The notes under the pieces are model-generated. The model saw nothing but the letters and a program-made list of their open reading frames with translations. It did no database searches and had not been told where the DNA came from. 64,000 nucleotides of DNA from Cercophora sp. LCS_1 (lineage: Eukaryota; Ascomycota; Sordariomycetes; Sordariales; Lasiosphaeriaceae): positions 1,116,001 to 1,180,000 of the forward strand of contig JAPZLL010000006.1 of assembly GCA_036250225.1 (NCBI GenBank), given 5' to 3'. The translations under genes were made by a program, and so were the position numbers. This document shows positions 43,116 through 53,467 of the stretch, in pieces. Each line of letters opens with the position of its first letter. Positions within the stretch are counted from its first letter, which is position 1.

Positions 43116-46100
43116 ATGGAACAGCGACAGCGACTGCAGTCAGACGTGAGTTATAACGCAATCGTTGGCACCAGAGCTCCTGACCGTATGGCAGTCGTCG
43201 GAGGCAGGCAGTGAAGCAAGGAACGGATGGCAAGGCATCCACATGGAAGCTGCCAACCAATCTGTCGTGACAGGGACGGTAAATAATGCTCAAGACTTGA
43301 GATTCGGTTAGCTGACCTTCTGTTGGTCTCGCATTCACTAACCGTCCCAAGAATCCAAAGGGGCTGGTGGGCCAGGGGGGCAGTCGATCTATGCTGGTCA
43401 CGTCGCAATTGAAGGCGATGTCACTTACAGTAAGGCTGTTGGTTCGTTGTGAGGTCTCCAGCCTCTAATCGCAACAGAAACCCGTAATGTCTACTGTGAG
43501 TCTGCCAACGAACTGCCTCGGCGCACACGTTCACTCTTCAAGACAACAGCGTGACCTCATCCAATCCCAAGGAGGCATTTTCAGAATCGCCACTCAAGTT
43601 CCATCTAAAACAACATGAGTACCTTGAGAAAGCCAAAGAGTCTCAAACCAAGGGGTCTCCTAATCCGGGCACATGGCTGTTCAAGATCAAGCGCTACATC
43701 AAGTGGAGAGATCATAGTGTCAGAAAGTTGTGGATTCGTGGGAATTGTGAGTTGAAACTTCAGTGTCTTGGTAGTCGCGCTCACTACTGCAGATGGTGCT
43801 GGAAAGACAATTCTGTCGTAAGTGGTTTGGCATCTACATCCCATTACCACTGACGCCCTTCAGCTCAATCATCATCGATGACCTCGTCAGAAGATACTCC
43901 ACCAACCGAAACTTTAGCTGTATCTACGTCTACTTTGACTACCGAGAGCAAAGACAACAGACATACCAGCACCTGCTTTCCAGCCTCCTTGCCCAGCTTC
44001 TGCGCCTGCGGGATGACGTTTCGCCCGAGACCAAGATGATACACAAAGACTGGATGGCAAATGGGATCCCGCCGGGCCCGGATGAGTATATCGGCATGCT
44101 CAAGGCCGAAATCAAGACATTCACTCGTGTCTTTATTGTGGTAGATGCCCTTGACGAGGCACTGGACGGTCCGCCTGAACACACGATGACCAACTTCGTC
44201 AAAGCTCTTAATCAACTCCCGACAAACACACATATCTTGTACACTTCACGGCCTCTCGATACGATTGCCGGGGTGATCACGGCCGATAAGGACATTCTAA
44301 TCACGCCAAAAGATACAGATGGTGATCTGCGGTCCTACTTTAAGAACCAAGTCGAAAAATCGATGGCTCTCAAAAGACGTGTGGACGAAGGAAACCAGAA
44401 AGACCCCCAGTTCTTTGCAAAGGCCATCGATGCATTTGTTGAAAAGTCGCAAGGAGTGTGAGTTCATTCTCTAGGTTTCCGATTGCACGTCTGACGAGTC
44501 CGGTAGATTCCTGCTCGCCGAGATCCACATCAAGTCCCTGGCCACCAAACAAAACCTGGAACAACTCGAAAAAGGAATCGAAGAACTACCCACCCAGCTG
44601 AAAGAGGTGTACAAGAAGGCGTGGGAGCAAATAGAAGACCAGGCCGATGAACAACGACAAACGGCAATCAAAGTTTTGACCTGGCTGATTTATGCAGAAC
44701 GGGCGTTGCTTCTGGACGAGCTCATGCATGCTCTGACCGTCGACGAATCTGACCGAGCGCTGCAGGAGAAACGCCTTTTAGCGGCAGAAGACATCAGCTC
44801 CGTTTGTGCCGGCATAGTCTTGGTGAATAAAGAGAACAAGACAGTCAACCTAACGCATTATACGGCCAAAGAATATTTCAGGCAAATCCCGAGCATCTCA
44901 GACGAAGTCCAGTCTTACCTTGCGCAGACCTGTCTAACCTACCTGTCATTCGACGAGTTCTCTACCCCCTCAAAGTCTATCGGCGAACGGGAAGAGCGCT
45001 TGAGGCGGTACCCGTTCTTACAATACGCAACTAACCACTGGGGTGATCATGTGTGTCGCCGTGTCCGAGGCAAGCGATACCAGCAGGCGTGGGAGTTTCT
45101 GAACAATACCGAGAAACTCCAGAGCGCGTTCCAGGTGATGAAAGACTTCCCGTTTCAGCAGGATTCGAATGTGACAGGGCTCCATATCGCGGCCTATTTT
45201 GGTCTCACACGAGCAGTGGAAAAGGGGTTCAAGATTCGGAATGGAGGTCAGCTGGCATTCAATGCGAAGACGCGGTCTGGCGAGACGGCCCTTCACTGGG
45301 CTGCAAATACCAGCAAAGCACGTTCCTCCAGCTTCTCGTCGACCAGGGAGCTGACCTGAATTTGGCGGATCCGATTCGGCATCAGACAGCGCTCCACATT
45401 GCTGTCAAGAATCGCGACATGGAGTCTGTCAATGTGTTACTCGGTTCAGGCCGCTGTGGTCTGGACTTGCCAGACGCCCACAAGTGGTCTCCGTTGCGGT
45501 GGGCCTCGGCCTGCGGACACGTGCGGCTGGTGGAAGCATTGCTTGAACACAACGCCAGAGTGGACGCCAAAGACGCCGATGGCTGGACTGCGCTGAGGTG
45601 GGCGATACAGCGCGGACATATGCGGGTAGCTGAGACCCTGATCAAGCAAAAAGCGGTGATCGACACGCCAATGGATGGAGACCAGTGGAACTTGCTGCAA
45701 CGAGCTGCGAGCGAGGGTCTTTTGGAGCTGCTACGCCTTCTCATTGACCGCGGTGTGGACTTGAACGCGGTAGATCAGAAGGGGAGGACTGCTCTACATC
45801 TTGCTGTCAGGTATAGACGGAACATGGTGGCATGGCTGCTCCTCCAGAATGGCGCCAGCATCGAGAAGGCGGACAAGCGAGGGTTCACCCCGCTTCATAC
45901 TGCTGTCGAAACATGCAAAGCAGGCGGAGACCGTAACGCCTCGTCACTCCTCTGGATGCTTCTTGAGCATTGGCCGGGCGGCATCACCGTCAAAACAAAG
46001 CACGGCTGGACAGTCCTTCACATCGCCGCGAGGGAGGGCAACTCTTCCGTCGTCTGGCTCCTGCTAGAGAAGGGAGCAGGCCCCAAAGACTCAGACCACG

Positions 46101-46585
46101 ACGGCTCAACGGCTCTCCATCACGCCGCTACATCGAACCATATTGGCGTAGCCCATCTATTGTCCACCCGCGGGGGTCTCAAACTAGTGCGCGCCGTCGA
46201 TTCATCCAAGAAAACAGCACTCCATGTTGCCGCGTCCGAGGGCCATCTCCCCATGGTTCGAATGCTTTTGGACAGCGAGGCTTGGATCAACGCAGAAGAC
46301 GGGGAGAAATATACCCCGCTACATCGAGCCGTGCAGCACCATCGACGAGACGTGGTTCTATGCCTGCTGGAACGGGGCGCCGATGTTAATGCGCCCAATA
46401 GGGCGAAGAAGACGGCGCTGCATTCGGCGATGGATGTGCCTGATCTTGAAATAATCAGGGCTATGCTGATGTCTCCAAATGCTGATTTGTATGTTGAGGA
46501 TCAGGGTGGCAGGACGCCGTTGGATGTGGCGAAGAACAGGGGGCTAGATTTGAAGGATTTGATGGGGAAGAAATGGGAGCCTTAG
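43116..46585 (+). pseudogene. NACHT-ankyrin (NLR-like) gene with a frameshift
   Basis: Seven exons joined in phase: 43116..43185, 43352..43429, 43478..43495, 43543..43746, 43793..43817, 43864..44457, 44507 onward; the first three are less certain. Exon 5 (25 nt) carries the P-loop: the spliced Walker A reads GNYGAGKTILS. Walker B is VFIVVDALDEAL, then HILYTSRP, a winged-helix-like region and the NLR-typical LTHYTAKEYF. About 14 ankyrin repeats follow, well diverged from one another. The frame breaks between 45306 and 45317: the upstream frame reads GETALHWAANTS then runs to TGA at 45357, while the ankyrin repeats continue in another frame (STFLQLLVDQGADLNL) to TAG at 46583. One base is missing or two are extra, and no GT-AG intron explains it. 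Intact, the product would be about 1020 residues. Only a short N terminus precedes the NACHT, with no known effector domain. Confidence 0.82.
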
Positions 46586-47443
46586 GAAGGGGGAGACATA
46601 GTATGTTGGGTTTGGATGAGGATAATCGGTGTCGACATAGCTTTGCGGTTTGAACATGTGGAATCTCACACTGCCTATATCCATGAGGGTACGGTCTACC
46701 TTTTTCACAACAAGGCCTAGGCATCCAACCTAGTGGTCATCGCATTCGTCGGGTATGCGCACGGCGTGGATATCGAGGAGTTTGCGTTCGACCCCGGGAG
46801 TCTGTTCTGAGCTGCCACCAGCCAAGGCTAGTACTTGAGCCAAAATCCTAGCAGCAACTTCCACGGCCCTATAGTGTAAGTGGCACACGAAGTACGCATT
46901 TGTCGAAGCCTGTATCACGGTGCTTTGGACTCCCAGTTCAACCCTGGGTGGGGCCTACCCTATTTTCGCAGCCACGACCTTCTTTTTGTTTATACTTTTT
47001 TCTTCCTTCTTTGGTTTTAAGTTTGTGCTGCTGCTGTTGATCTTATTTTATTCTTGTGTCAGGTGGCATGCGCCTTATGCACACTTCTGTATCCATCTGC
47101 CTTCTTTCCATGCCTTGCTTGCTCCAGCTTTCGATTTGCGAACACACAAACACAGCTGCATTGTAAACGGGTATTTCTCAAGGGACTTACACCGTTCAAT
47201 GCATAAATTATTTCGAAAAAGACATCACATAGAACTCGGTTTACCTCTAGTCTATTCTCCTTCCGACTCTATCATCTTTTTTTTTTAACACCAAAACCAC
47301 ATCTCTCTCTTCAATCCTTGAACACCATCCCCCCATTAACAATCTGCCCTCCATTCACCACATTCGACTGCACCACATCTCCACAAATCGTAACACCCCC
47401 AATCCTACTTCCTCTCAAAGGCGGCCATCCCTCCCCATCACCA
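46586..47443. other. Convergent intergenic region, NACHT-ankyrin / hydrolase
   Basis: 0.86 kb between two gene 3' ends. T-rich tracts around 46980-47040 and 47277-47287. No coding signal, no terminal repeats and no transposon relic seen. Confidence 0.4.
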
Positions 47444-48738
47444 TTAGAATCCACCCCCATCACCATTAGAATCCACCCCATCACCATTAGAATCCACCGA
47501 ATCCCCCTTCTCCCTCTCCCTCGCCTCCCTCACCCACCTCTGCAACTCATTCGCAACGGTAATAAAACCCGGGTCCCCAGCCGTAGCAAAACGCGCTATA
47601 TCCCGATGATTCGCATGCACACCAATAGCAGGATACCCAGGCAAAACCGCTGAATAACGCGGGACGACTTCACCGATATTAGGAATGGGAAGTTCCTCGT
47701 AGACGCACGTTATACGAAGGAGGCCGTCACCCTCGCTGCCTTTGAAGCGGAGCAGGGCATGGAACTCATCTTGAATGCGGGCCAGGACTTCGGAGTCTCG
47801 TCGGAGTACTTCGACCAGACGGGCGTTCGTTCCTGAAACGAGACCCGCCAGGCGGGATAGGCGTTGGCCGACTACCGCGAGGCCTGTTCCCGAGTGGGGG
47901 GTACCGAGAAAGAGGACGGCGTGGGTTGTGCTGAGGATTTGGCGGAGGTGGGGGTCTGGACTTGTTCTTGAGATGAGGAGGGCCTAATCCGTGGCGTGTT
48001 AGTGAGGACTGGGAAGGAAGAGGGTTGGGGACTTACGTCTTGGCAGACGAGACCGCCTAGGGAATGGCAGACGAAGATGAGAGGGCGGTTGTTCTGGGGA
48101 ATGTATTAGTGAGGTTTGAAGAGAAAGGAAGGAGAGAGGAGGGAGGCATACGGTGTTGTCAGCCTCGCGATGCCCAGCCAGTGCGGCTAGTAAGTTCCTT
48201 GCGTGATCGCCGATCCGGTTCCCCGAGAGCCTTGAGCGCCAGCCAATGACGCCGGCATCGTAACCGAAGCTGAGGATGCGGGCCTGGGGTACTTTGTCCG
48301 GGAGAAGTTTCTCGGGCCATGGCGTTGTGCCTCAAGCGGCCCAGGTGAGCTCACGGTGGCCTGTGATGCCGTGGATGAAGACGATGCTATTTCTCGTCAG
48401 TTTTTTTTCTCTTCTTTCCTTGCAGGAGCCATCACTCACTCTACTTCGGCATCGATCGGATCATAGAATGCCTTGATTCCCAACTTGATCTCGGCCGGGT
48501 CCGATAACCGACGAAACAACTTGTCGCTAAACGACCTTCCTAGCTTCTTGGACGGCGACGACGGGGAACGCACGTGAGCAGCCGTCATGTCGCCGGCGGG
48601 ATCGTAATCAGCAGAGGAATAATAGGATTGCGGGAAGGAAGGGAATCCCGTCCTCGTTGAGCAAGCCATGTTTTCTCCCGTGTCCGCTGCTGCAAAGCTG
48701 CTGTTGCTGTGCTGCTGCAGCACCCAACCCGCTGTCAT
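47444..48738 (-). pseudogene. SesB/SERAC1-like alpha/beta hydrolase with an internal nonsense codon
   Basis: Exons: complement(47444..47983, 48037..48093, 48152..48386, 48440..48738); an alternative ATG is at 48669. All splice joins are in phase with good GTGAGT/GTATGC/GTAAGT donors. The hydrolase fold is clear: DIVFIHGITGHRELTW, nucleophile elbow FVCHSLGGLVCQDAL, FLGTPHSG, and a terminal VHANHRD with the likely catalytic histidine. In-frame TGA at 48334..48332 falls after HRELTWAA and before GTTPWPEKLLP, where homologues usually have a basic or small residue; CGA to TGA is one C-to-T change. Translation would stop near residue 117 (95 from the alternative start), before the serine. SesB-like domains are found alone or as N-terminal effectors of fungal NLRs. 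The C terminus has three copies of a 19-21-bp repeat (DSNGDGV). Confidence 0.8.
47452..47502. repeat. Short tandem repeat at the hydrolase 3' end
   Basis: About three copies of CCCATCACCATTAGAATCCA(CC), which encode DSNGDG units on the - strand. Confidence 0.8.
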
Positions 48739-49003
48739 GGTAGTGATTGGATGGCACCTGCAGCGCTGCCTAACCCATGGCGTGCCAATGAAACCAGCTT
48801 CGCAGTTGCGCAACCCGCTTGAAAGCGAAAAGAGAGCGTATCTCTGGAGTAGACATTTTCCTTGTATAAGCACCGGGGCCTCGTCCCGGAGAGAAAGTTG
48901 CCGGTATGCCTGCCAAACAGCCTGCTTCGTGATTGCGCCTCGCCGTTACCTTGCTGTCTCTTCAACCTAGAATTAAACTTCACACTCGGCAGATTGAGTC
49001 AAG

Positions 49004-49447
49004 ATGAATTCGCGAATCGCTACGTTGACGTCGTCGAAGCAGAAGAAGTCGCCGTTTGTTGGGACGGGCCCCGGTGGTGCCACGATTGCTGCGGGCCAGT
49101 TCAGCAACTTGGGCGTGCCCGAGGGGGCTAAGGTGACTGGCCAGACACAAAAGCTGCATGTGCAGGGAGACAGTATTAAATGCAATATTGCCAATGGGCC
49201 TGTTATTGTGAGGAAAGAGGTTCGCTTTGGTATGTATGCTTCGAGTTGCGAGGACGTCTTGGCTGACTGGTGTTGTCAAGTGGGCAAGACTAAGACCTAC
49301 TCTGAACCGCCGAGGGTGGTGGCAGTGTCTCTTGAAAAGGGACCAGATGCTACAGTGACGATTGCGGGGTCTATGAGGATGACTGTTGTCTGCGAGTCTT
49401 TGGAGACGGAGGGCCTCCTTTTTGGGGACGAGGATGATGATATTTGA
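49004..49447 (+). CDS. Small protein of unknown family
   Basis: Read straight through it is 147 residues. A likely 51-bp intron, 49230..49280 (GTATGT donor, TGACTGG branch, CAAG acceptor), would give 130 residues and joins EVRF to VGKTKTYSEPP. Because 51 is a multiple of three with no stop, both forms are translatable. The sequence is Gly/Val/Thr rich and probably all beta (for example ATVTIAGSMRMTVVCESL), with a basic start (RIATLTSSKQKK) and an acidic tail (FGDEDDDI). I do not recognise it. It shares a 265-bp divergent promoter with the broken hydrolase gene. Confidence 0.6.
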   Translation: MNSRIATLTSSKQKKSPFVGTGPGGATIAAGQFSNLGVPEGAKVTGQTQKLHVQGDSIKCNIANGPVIVRKEVRFGMYASSCEDVLADWCCQVGKTKTYSEPPRVVAVSLEKGPDATVTIAGSMRMTVVCESLETEGLLFGDEDDDI

Positions 49448-49971
49448 CTGTTTGATGGCAGCAAAAAAAAGGTGTTGCTGTGTTGGAGAGGGAATCTATA
49501 GGCACATATGTATTGTACAGAAAGAAAAGGCCAAAACTGGAAAGGGAACTCGATCTCAGAGCACCAAGGCAAGTTGGTGTCCTCGTCGATTCCAAAGACG
49601 CAGCGGAAACGATCTCAGACGCCTGCAGGATTCGAATTTAGAGGGTGTTCGAATTGCAAGTCCTCGTCGTACCGCTGCGCCATAGGTGGCAATTGCTTGG
49701 GACCCGTGGCCCTTTCCAGTGAAAATCGTTGCTCCTGCCTTTGTTTATATGCCCCGCAGAGAAGGGGTCTACCTTCACAACTTCCCTGGGCGTAATTGCC
49801 CAGTTACCTTCTCACCTTAGTCACTCAGATGCCCGTAGACCATTTGCATGTCCTCATTTCTCTGTCTTCTTCAATTTGTCACCCGGATGCCCAATCCCAT
49901 ACCAAATGCTTTGACAGAGGTTAAAGTATTATAAACAATCGTTAATGGGGTATATAACGTATAGCACAAGT
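49448..49971. other. Convergent intergenic region
   Basis: 524 bp between 3' ends of the small orphan gene and the proline-rich gene. It contains a degenerate tRNA-like stretch near 49605-49690 that I did not accept as a gene (see rejected items). Confidence 0.4.
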
Positions 49972-52005
49972 CTAAGCCCGATCGCTGTCAGACCAATAGT
50001 TCTCTCCGGGCTGCGACCGGCTTGCATATCTATCTCTCGACTTTGACGACTCCATGTACCGAAGATCCTCCTCCACATCTTCAATCGTCACGCTTCGTGG
50101 AGTCCCAACTCTGCGACTGCCTCCTGGTGTCCGGGTAGAACTCCCCGCAATGGGCACCTCAGGCACAGCAGGGAGCAGGTCCTCGCGAGGGTTCAGCCTC
50201 GAATCGCGAATTTTTCCACCCGCCATACTGTACGGGGCCTTTTGAGCCCTGTCTTCATAATCAACAATCCCGCCATCCGAAGCGAACTCGAGCTCGTCCT
50301 CCAAGTCGACGCCCTTGATGCCTGGATCCACCCATTCCGGACGCTTCCCGCCGCTGTGGGACTTGCGGCGTGGGATACCTGGAGCCACTGTACTGGCTGC
50401 CGTGCGGGATGCTGTTTGTGAACTTCCTTCGCCTAGAGGCCTGCGTGTTGCCGTCTTTCGGGGTTCCAGTCGGGACGCCAATCGAGACTCCAACCGAGGA
50501 TCAGGCCGAGGGTCGAGCGGAACGTTGAAATCCCTTGTGCTGGCAGCCGAGTACTCGCTGGTCGTATCAGATCGCGGCCTCTTTCCGGGCCCGGGGGGTC
50601 CAGGGATCACTATGCGAACATTTGGGCCGCGGGGTTTTCTGTCTGGCGGTGGCCTCCTCTCGGGCTGGGGGGTACCGCTTGTTGACCGCCTGGGCTGTCC
50701 GCGACGACCTGATTCCGAGTATGAGAAGGGCTCGTCTCTACCGACAGTCCCACTAGAATTGGGGGAATATGGCGGCTCTTCGTCTGGGTAGTCACGAGCA
50801 TGCTGGTAGCCGTCATAGCTGGGTGCGTCCTCCGACATGGCACGCCCCGCTTCCGGCAGGCCGGCTCTTTCTGGTTCCTCTTCGTCAGTTGCTTGCCAGC
50901 TGAGGAGCGTTTCCTTGACGATGTCCTGAATCTGGTTCCTCAAGTCGTCGTCGTAGCCGTCTCTCGAGCTGCTGCCGAAACTGCTCCGCGTCGATGGCCG
51001 AGGTCGAAGAAGGCCGGCGTATGGAAGACGGTCTTGATACTGAGACATGAACCTGTCGTCTGCTTGTCTGTCCAAGAGCTCCCGGAAAAGCATCATGACT
51101 CGCCCTGGCATAAGTTGTCTGCGCTGCATGTCCTCGGCATTCCTTGCCGAGAGATACTCGATCATGGGCAGATATTCAATCAGATCCCGTGGGGCATAGT
51201 CGAGACGTTCACGAGGTGGCTCGCGTCGGCTCGTCTTCTCCAGCTCCAGCTCTTTAATACGGCGTTGAAGCTCCTTTAGCTTCTTCTTGTTCTCCTTTTC
51301 TCTCTTTGCTGCTCGCTCTCGGGCAGCTGCTCGGCGATCTTTCTCTTCTGCCTCTTTCTTCTCCTGACGCAAGGTTCTGTAGTCTGGCTGTGGTTTGTTC
51401 ATGCTATCTCGTCTTCGTTCGTGGCGTGGGCTGAGCGGTGACCGGGGATTGTATGGCTCATATTCTGGCTGCTTGAACGCAGGCCGCTCATACGGACTCC
51501 TCGGGCTTGGGTAGGGGTCCGGGCCATAGTTGCCAGGGGGTGGGCGACGGGGTGGGGGTGCGCGAGGACTCGTGGGATAAGAAGGTCCGGGCCCGTATCC
51601 TCCGGGGGAGAAGTACGAGCCACCCGAAGGGTAAGCTAGAGGAGTCGACTGTGGTGGTGGTGAAAAATATCCAGTTGCTGGAGGCGGCGGATAACCGTTC
51701 CCATATGAGAACTGGGGTGGCGGGGCGAAGGGATTCTGGTGCTTCGGGCTTTCATACGGAACGGCTTGCCCACCCGGGACGGCGGGAATGTATGATGCCC
51801 CGCCGAGATGGCTCGAGGCTCCATGACGGCGAGTCTGGCGCCTCGGGGTGTCGCCCGGGTGCGTAGTCCCTCCCGCATCGCTAGCATCGCTCCAATCCTC
51901 TTCTTCGTCCCATCTCCGGTCCTCCGAGTATGTGTTGCGGTTGTTAGAACGGGACGGCCCCGTAAGCTGGGGCCGCCGAGGCGCAAACGGCGATGGCTCC
52001 GGCAT
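49972..52005 (-). CDS. Proline/arginine-rich disordered protein with a central coiled coil
   Basis: Single exon, 677 residues from ATG 52005; the frame is open to 52044 but only from TTG. The N-terminal 200 residues are Pro/Tyr/Gly/Ser rich (PPPQFSYGNGYPPPP). Residues about 215-275 form a charged coiled coil rich in E, K and R (KEAEEKDRRAAARERAAKRE). A short folded-looking segment follows (RLDYAPRDLIEYLPMIEYLS ... MLFRELLDRQADDRFMSQYQ). The rest is Arg/Ser/Pro-rich and acidic, ending in SYASRSQPGENYWSDSD-like sequence. I recognise no named domain. The composition resembles fungal scaffold or RNA-associated proteins, but function is unknown. Confidence 0.75.
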   Translation of the reverse strand: MPEPSPFAPRRPQLTGPSRSNNRNTYSEDRRWDEEEDWSDASDAGGTTHPGDTPRRQTRRHGASSHLGGASYIPAVPGGQAVPYESPKHQNPFAPPPQFSYGNGYPPPPATGYFSPPPQSTPLAYPSGGSYFSPGGYGPGPSYPTSPRAPPPRRPPPGNYGPDPYPSPRSPYERPAFKQPEYEPYNPRSPLSPRHERRRDSMNKPQPDYRTLRQEKKEAEEKDRRAAARERAAKREKENKKKLKELQRRIKELELEKTSRREPPRERLDYAPRDLIEYLPMIEYLSARNAEDMQRRQLMPGRVMMLFRELLDRQADDRFMSQYQDRLPYAGLLRPRPSTRSSFGSSSRDGYDDDLRNQIQDIVKETLLSWQATDEEEPERAGLPEAGRAMSEDAPSYDGYQHARDYPDEEPPYSPNSSGTVGRDEPFSYSESGRRGQPRRSTSGTPQPERRPPPDRKPRGPNVRIVIPGPPGPGKRPRSDTTSEYSAASTRDFNVPLDPRPDPRLESRLASRLEPRKTATRRPLGEGSSQTASRTAASTVAPGIPRRKSHSGGKRPEWVDPGIKGVDLEDELEFASDGGIVDYEDRAQKAPYSMAGGKIRDSRLNPREDLLPAVPEVPIAGSSTRTPGGSRRVGTPRSVTIEDVEEDLRYMESSKSRDRYASRSQPGENYWSDSDRA

Positions 52006-52984
52006 CGAGTCGTATAATACAAGTCGCGCTCTGATCGCCAACAATCAACACTTGTAAGGCTTGCGAGAAGACAAGAAAAGAGTGGATATGGTTCAAAGCT
52101 GATGTTGCACTTTCAACCACAGCCTTGCGAGAGGCCTCAGTATGCGGTGACTTGCAACCATCACGTCTCATTTGGGCCGCGAAACGCAACCCCGCAATCG
52201 CGCACCTTCAGCCCGGAGACAAGGCGTCCTGGGTGACTTTGATTCAACTTTCCAATTGCCAGGTTCGGCTAGAAACCGGCCCCCAATTTATGCCGGCGTT
52301 TCCTATCAGCGAGAACTGGTGTTGCACCGCATATCAAGCCGGGGAAGCGGGATATCTCGGCCAATGAGTGTGCCATCTCGCTGTTTTCTGACAAGATGCC
52401 TGAAGCCAGCAAGCGTTCACAAGTGCCTTGCATCTAGGATTTCGCGAATGCGCAAAGGGCCAGTCGACGTGATGGTGGCGGTCGACAAAAGCGGCCGTCT
52501 AGGCCCAATGCAGCATGGAATGCTTCGCCTGGCTTCTCAAGACCGAGCCGCATCAGGCCGCGATGCTTTTCATCTTGGGCATCAATCGGCCATCAATGGC
52601 CACTGCGAACGAGTAGTTCCTGTGTCCTTGCTGCAAGCAAATCACCCACATGCGAGTCGCAACACGTGCGATACCCTACAGTCGTATTGTGCGCAAACTC
52701 GCAAAATCCGAAGTCGTTCCGGTGTTGTTGAAGCGGCACCATGTCGAGTCCCGATTCCAGATTCCAGACCCACCCAAAACCCCACAGAACCCTAACCCTC
52801 CTTGGCTCTGACATCATCCCGTCCGATCCCGAACCCCACCTGACCTCCCGCCACCAGGAACCCAGGAACCCAAATCTTTATCGATAGCTCCCTGGATCTC
52901 TCACGATCACCACCCAAACACAACACCACCGTCACCGCCACAAGGGGTAGCAACCACACCGCGAAAACGAAACGAGCCACAACC
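52006..52984. promoter_or_regulatory. Divergent promoter region, proline-rich gene / YPI1
   Basis: 0.98 kb between divergent ATGs. A CA-rich leader precedes ATG 52985. No coding signal beyond short chance frames. Confidence 0.4.
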
Positions 52985-53467
52985 ATGTCCTCAATGCCAC
53001 CCCAACAAGCGCAAGCACCAGCGCAGCAACCCTCCCAACCAACAACAACCCAAACCCAGACCCAAACCCAAGCAATCCTCCGTCTCCGCGGCGCACCCCC
53101 TTCCAACTCGCGCTCGGTACAATGGCGCTCCGACGTGGTCGACAACGAAGGGCTAGGACGCAAAAAGTCCAAAGTCTGTTGTATCTACCACCGCCCCAAA
53201 GGCGTCGACGAATCAAGTGATGAATCCTCCTCCTCCTCATCAGACGACTCCTCTTCAGATGACGATTCCGACTCGGGAAACAAAGGTGGCAAGGGTGGGG
53301 ATAAGAAAGAGCATAGTCACGATTGTAAACACCATCACAAGCATAGTGGGCGTGGTAGGGGACGGAAAGATGGTGAGAGGAAGAAGAGGAAGCCGAGTCC
53401 GAATGCGTATGAGAAGATGCCGAAGTATGGGCCTAAAGATAAGGGGAAGGAGGATGGGCAAAAGTGA
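52985..53467 (+). CDS. YPI1: Type-1 protein phosphatase regulator Ypi1 (inhibitor-3 / PPP1R11)
   Basis: Single exon, 160 residues. The Q/T-rich start is followed by the family hallmark: LRLRGAP, then VQWRSDVVDNEGLGRKKSK and VCCIYHRPKG. The VQW segment corresponds to the RVxF-type PP1-docking motif. The Cys pair plus His is the conserved metal-binding-like element. After it come a Ser/Asp acidic tract and a His/Lys/Arg-rich tail (DCKHHHKHSGRGRGRK). Ypi1 binds Glc7/PP1 with Sds22 and controls its nuclear function. It is slightly longer than human PPP1R11 because of the low-complexity ends. Confidence 0.95.
   Translation: MSSMPPQQAQAPAQQPSQPTTTQTQTQTQAILRLRGAPPSNSRSVQWRSDVVDNEGLGRKKSKVCCIYHRPKGVDESSDESSSSSSDDSSSDDDSDSGNKGGKGGDKKEHSHDCKHHHKHSGRGRGRKDGERKKRKPSPNAYEKMPKYGPKDKGKEDGQK

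Noticed and set aside
49605..49690. tRNA-like stretch on the - strand (GGCGCAGCGGTA D-arm-like piece, CTTGCAA loop, TTCGAAT T-loop, AGGCGTC end)
   Set aside because: The anticodon and T stems do not pair and the 5' acceptor does not match the 3' end. At most a decayed tRNA or tRNA-derived relic; tRNAscan-SE would settle it.
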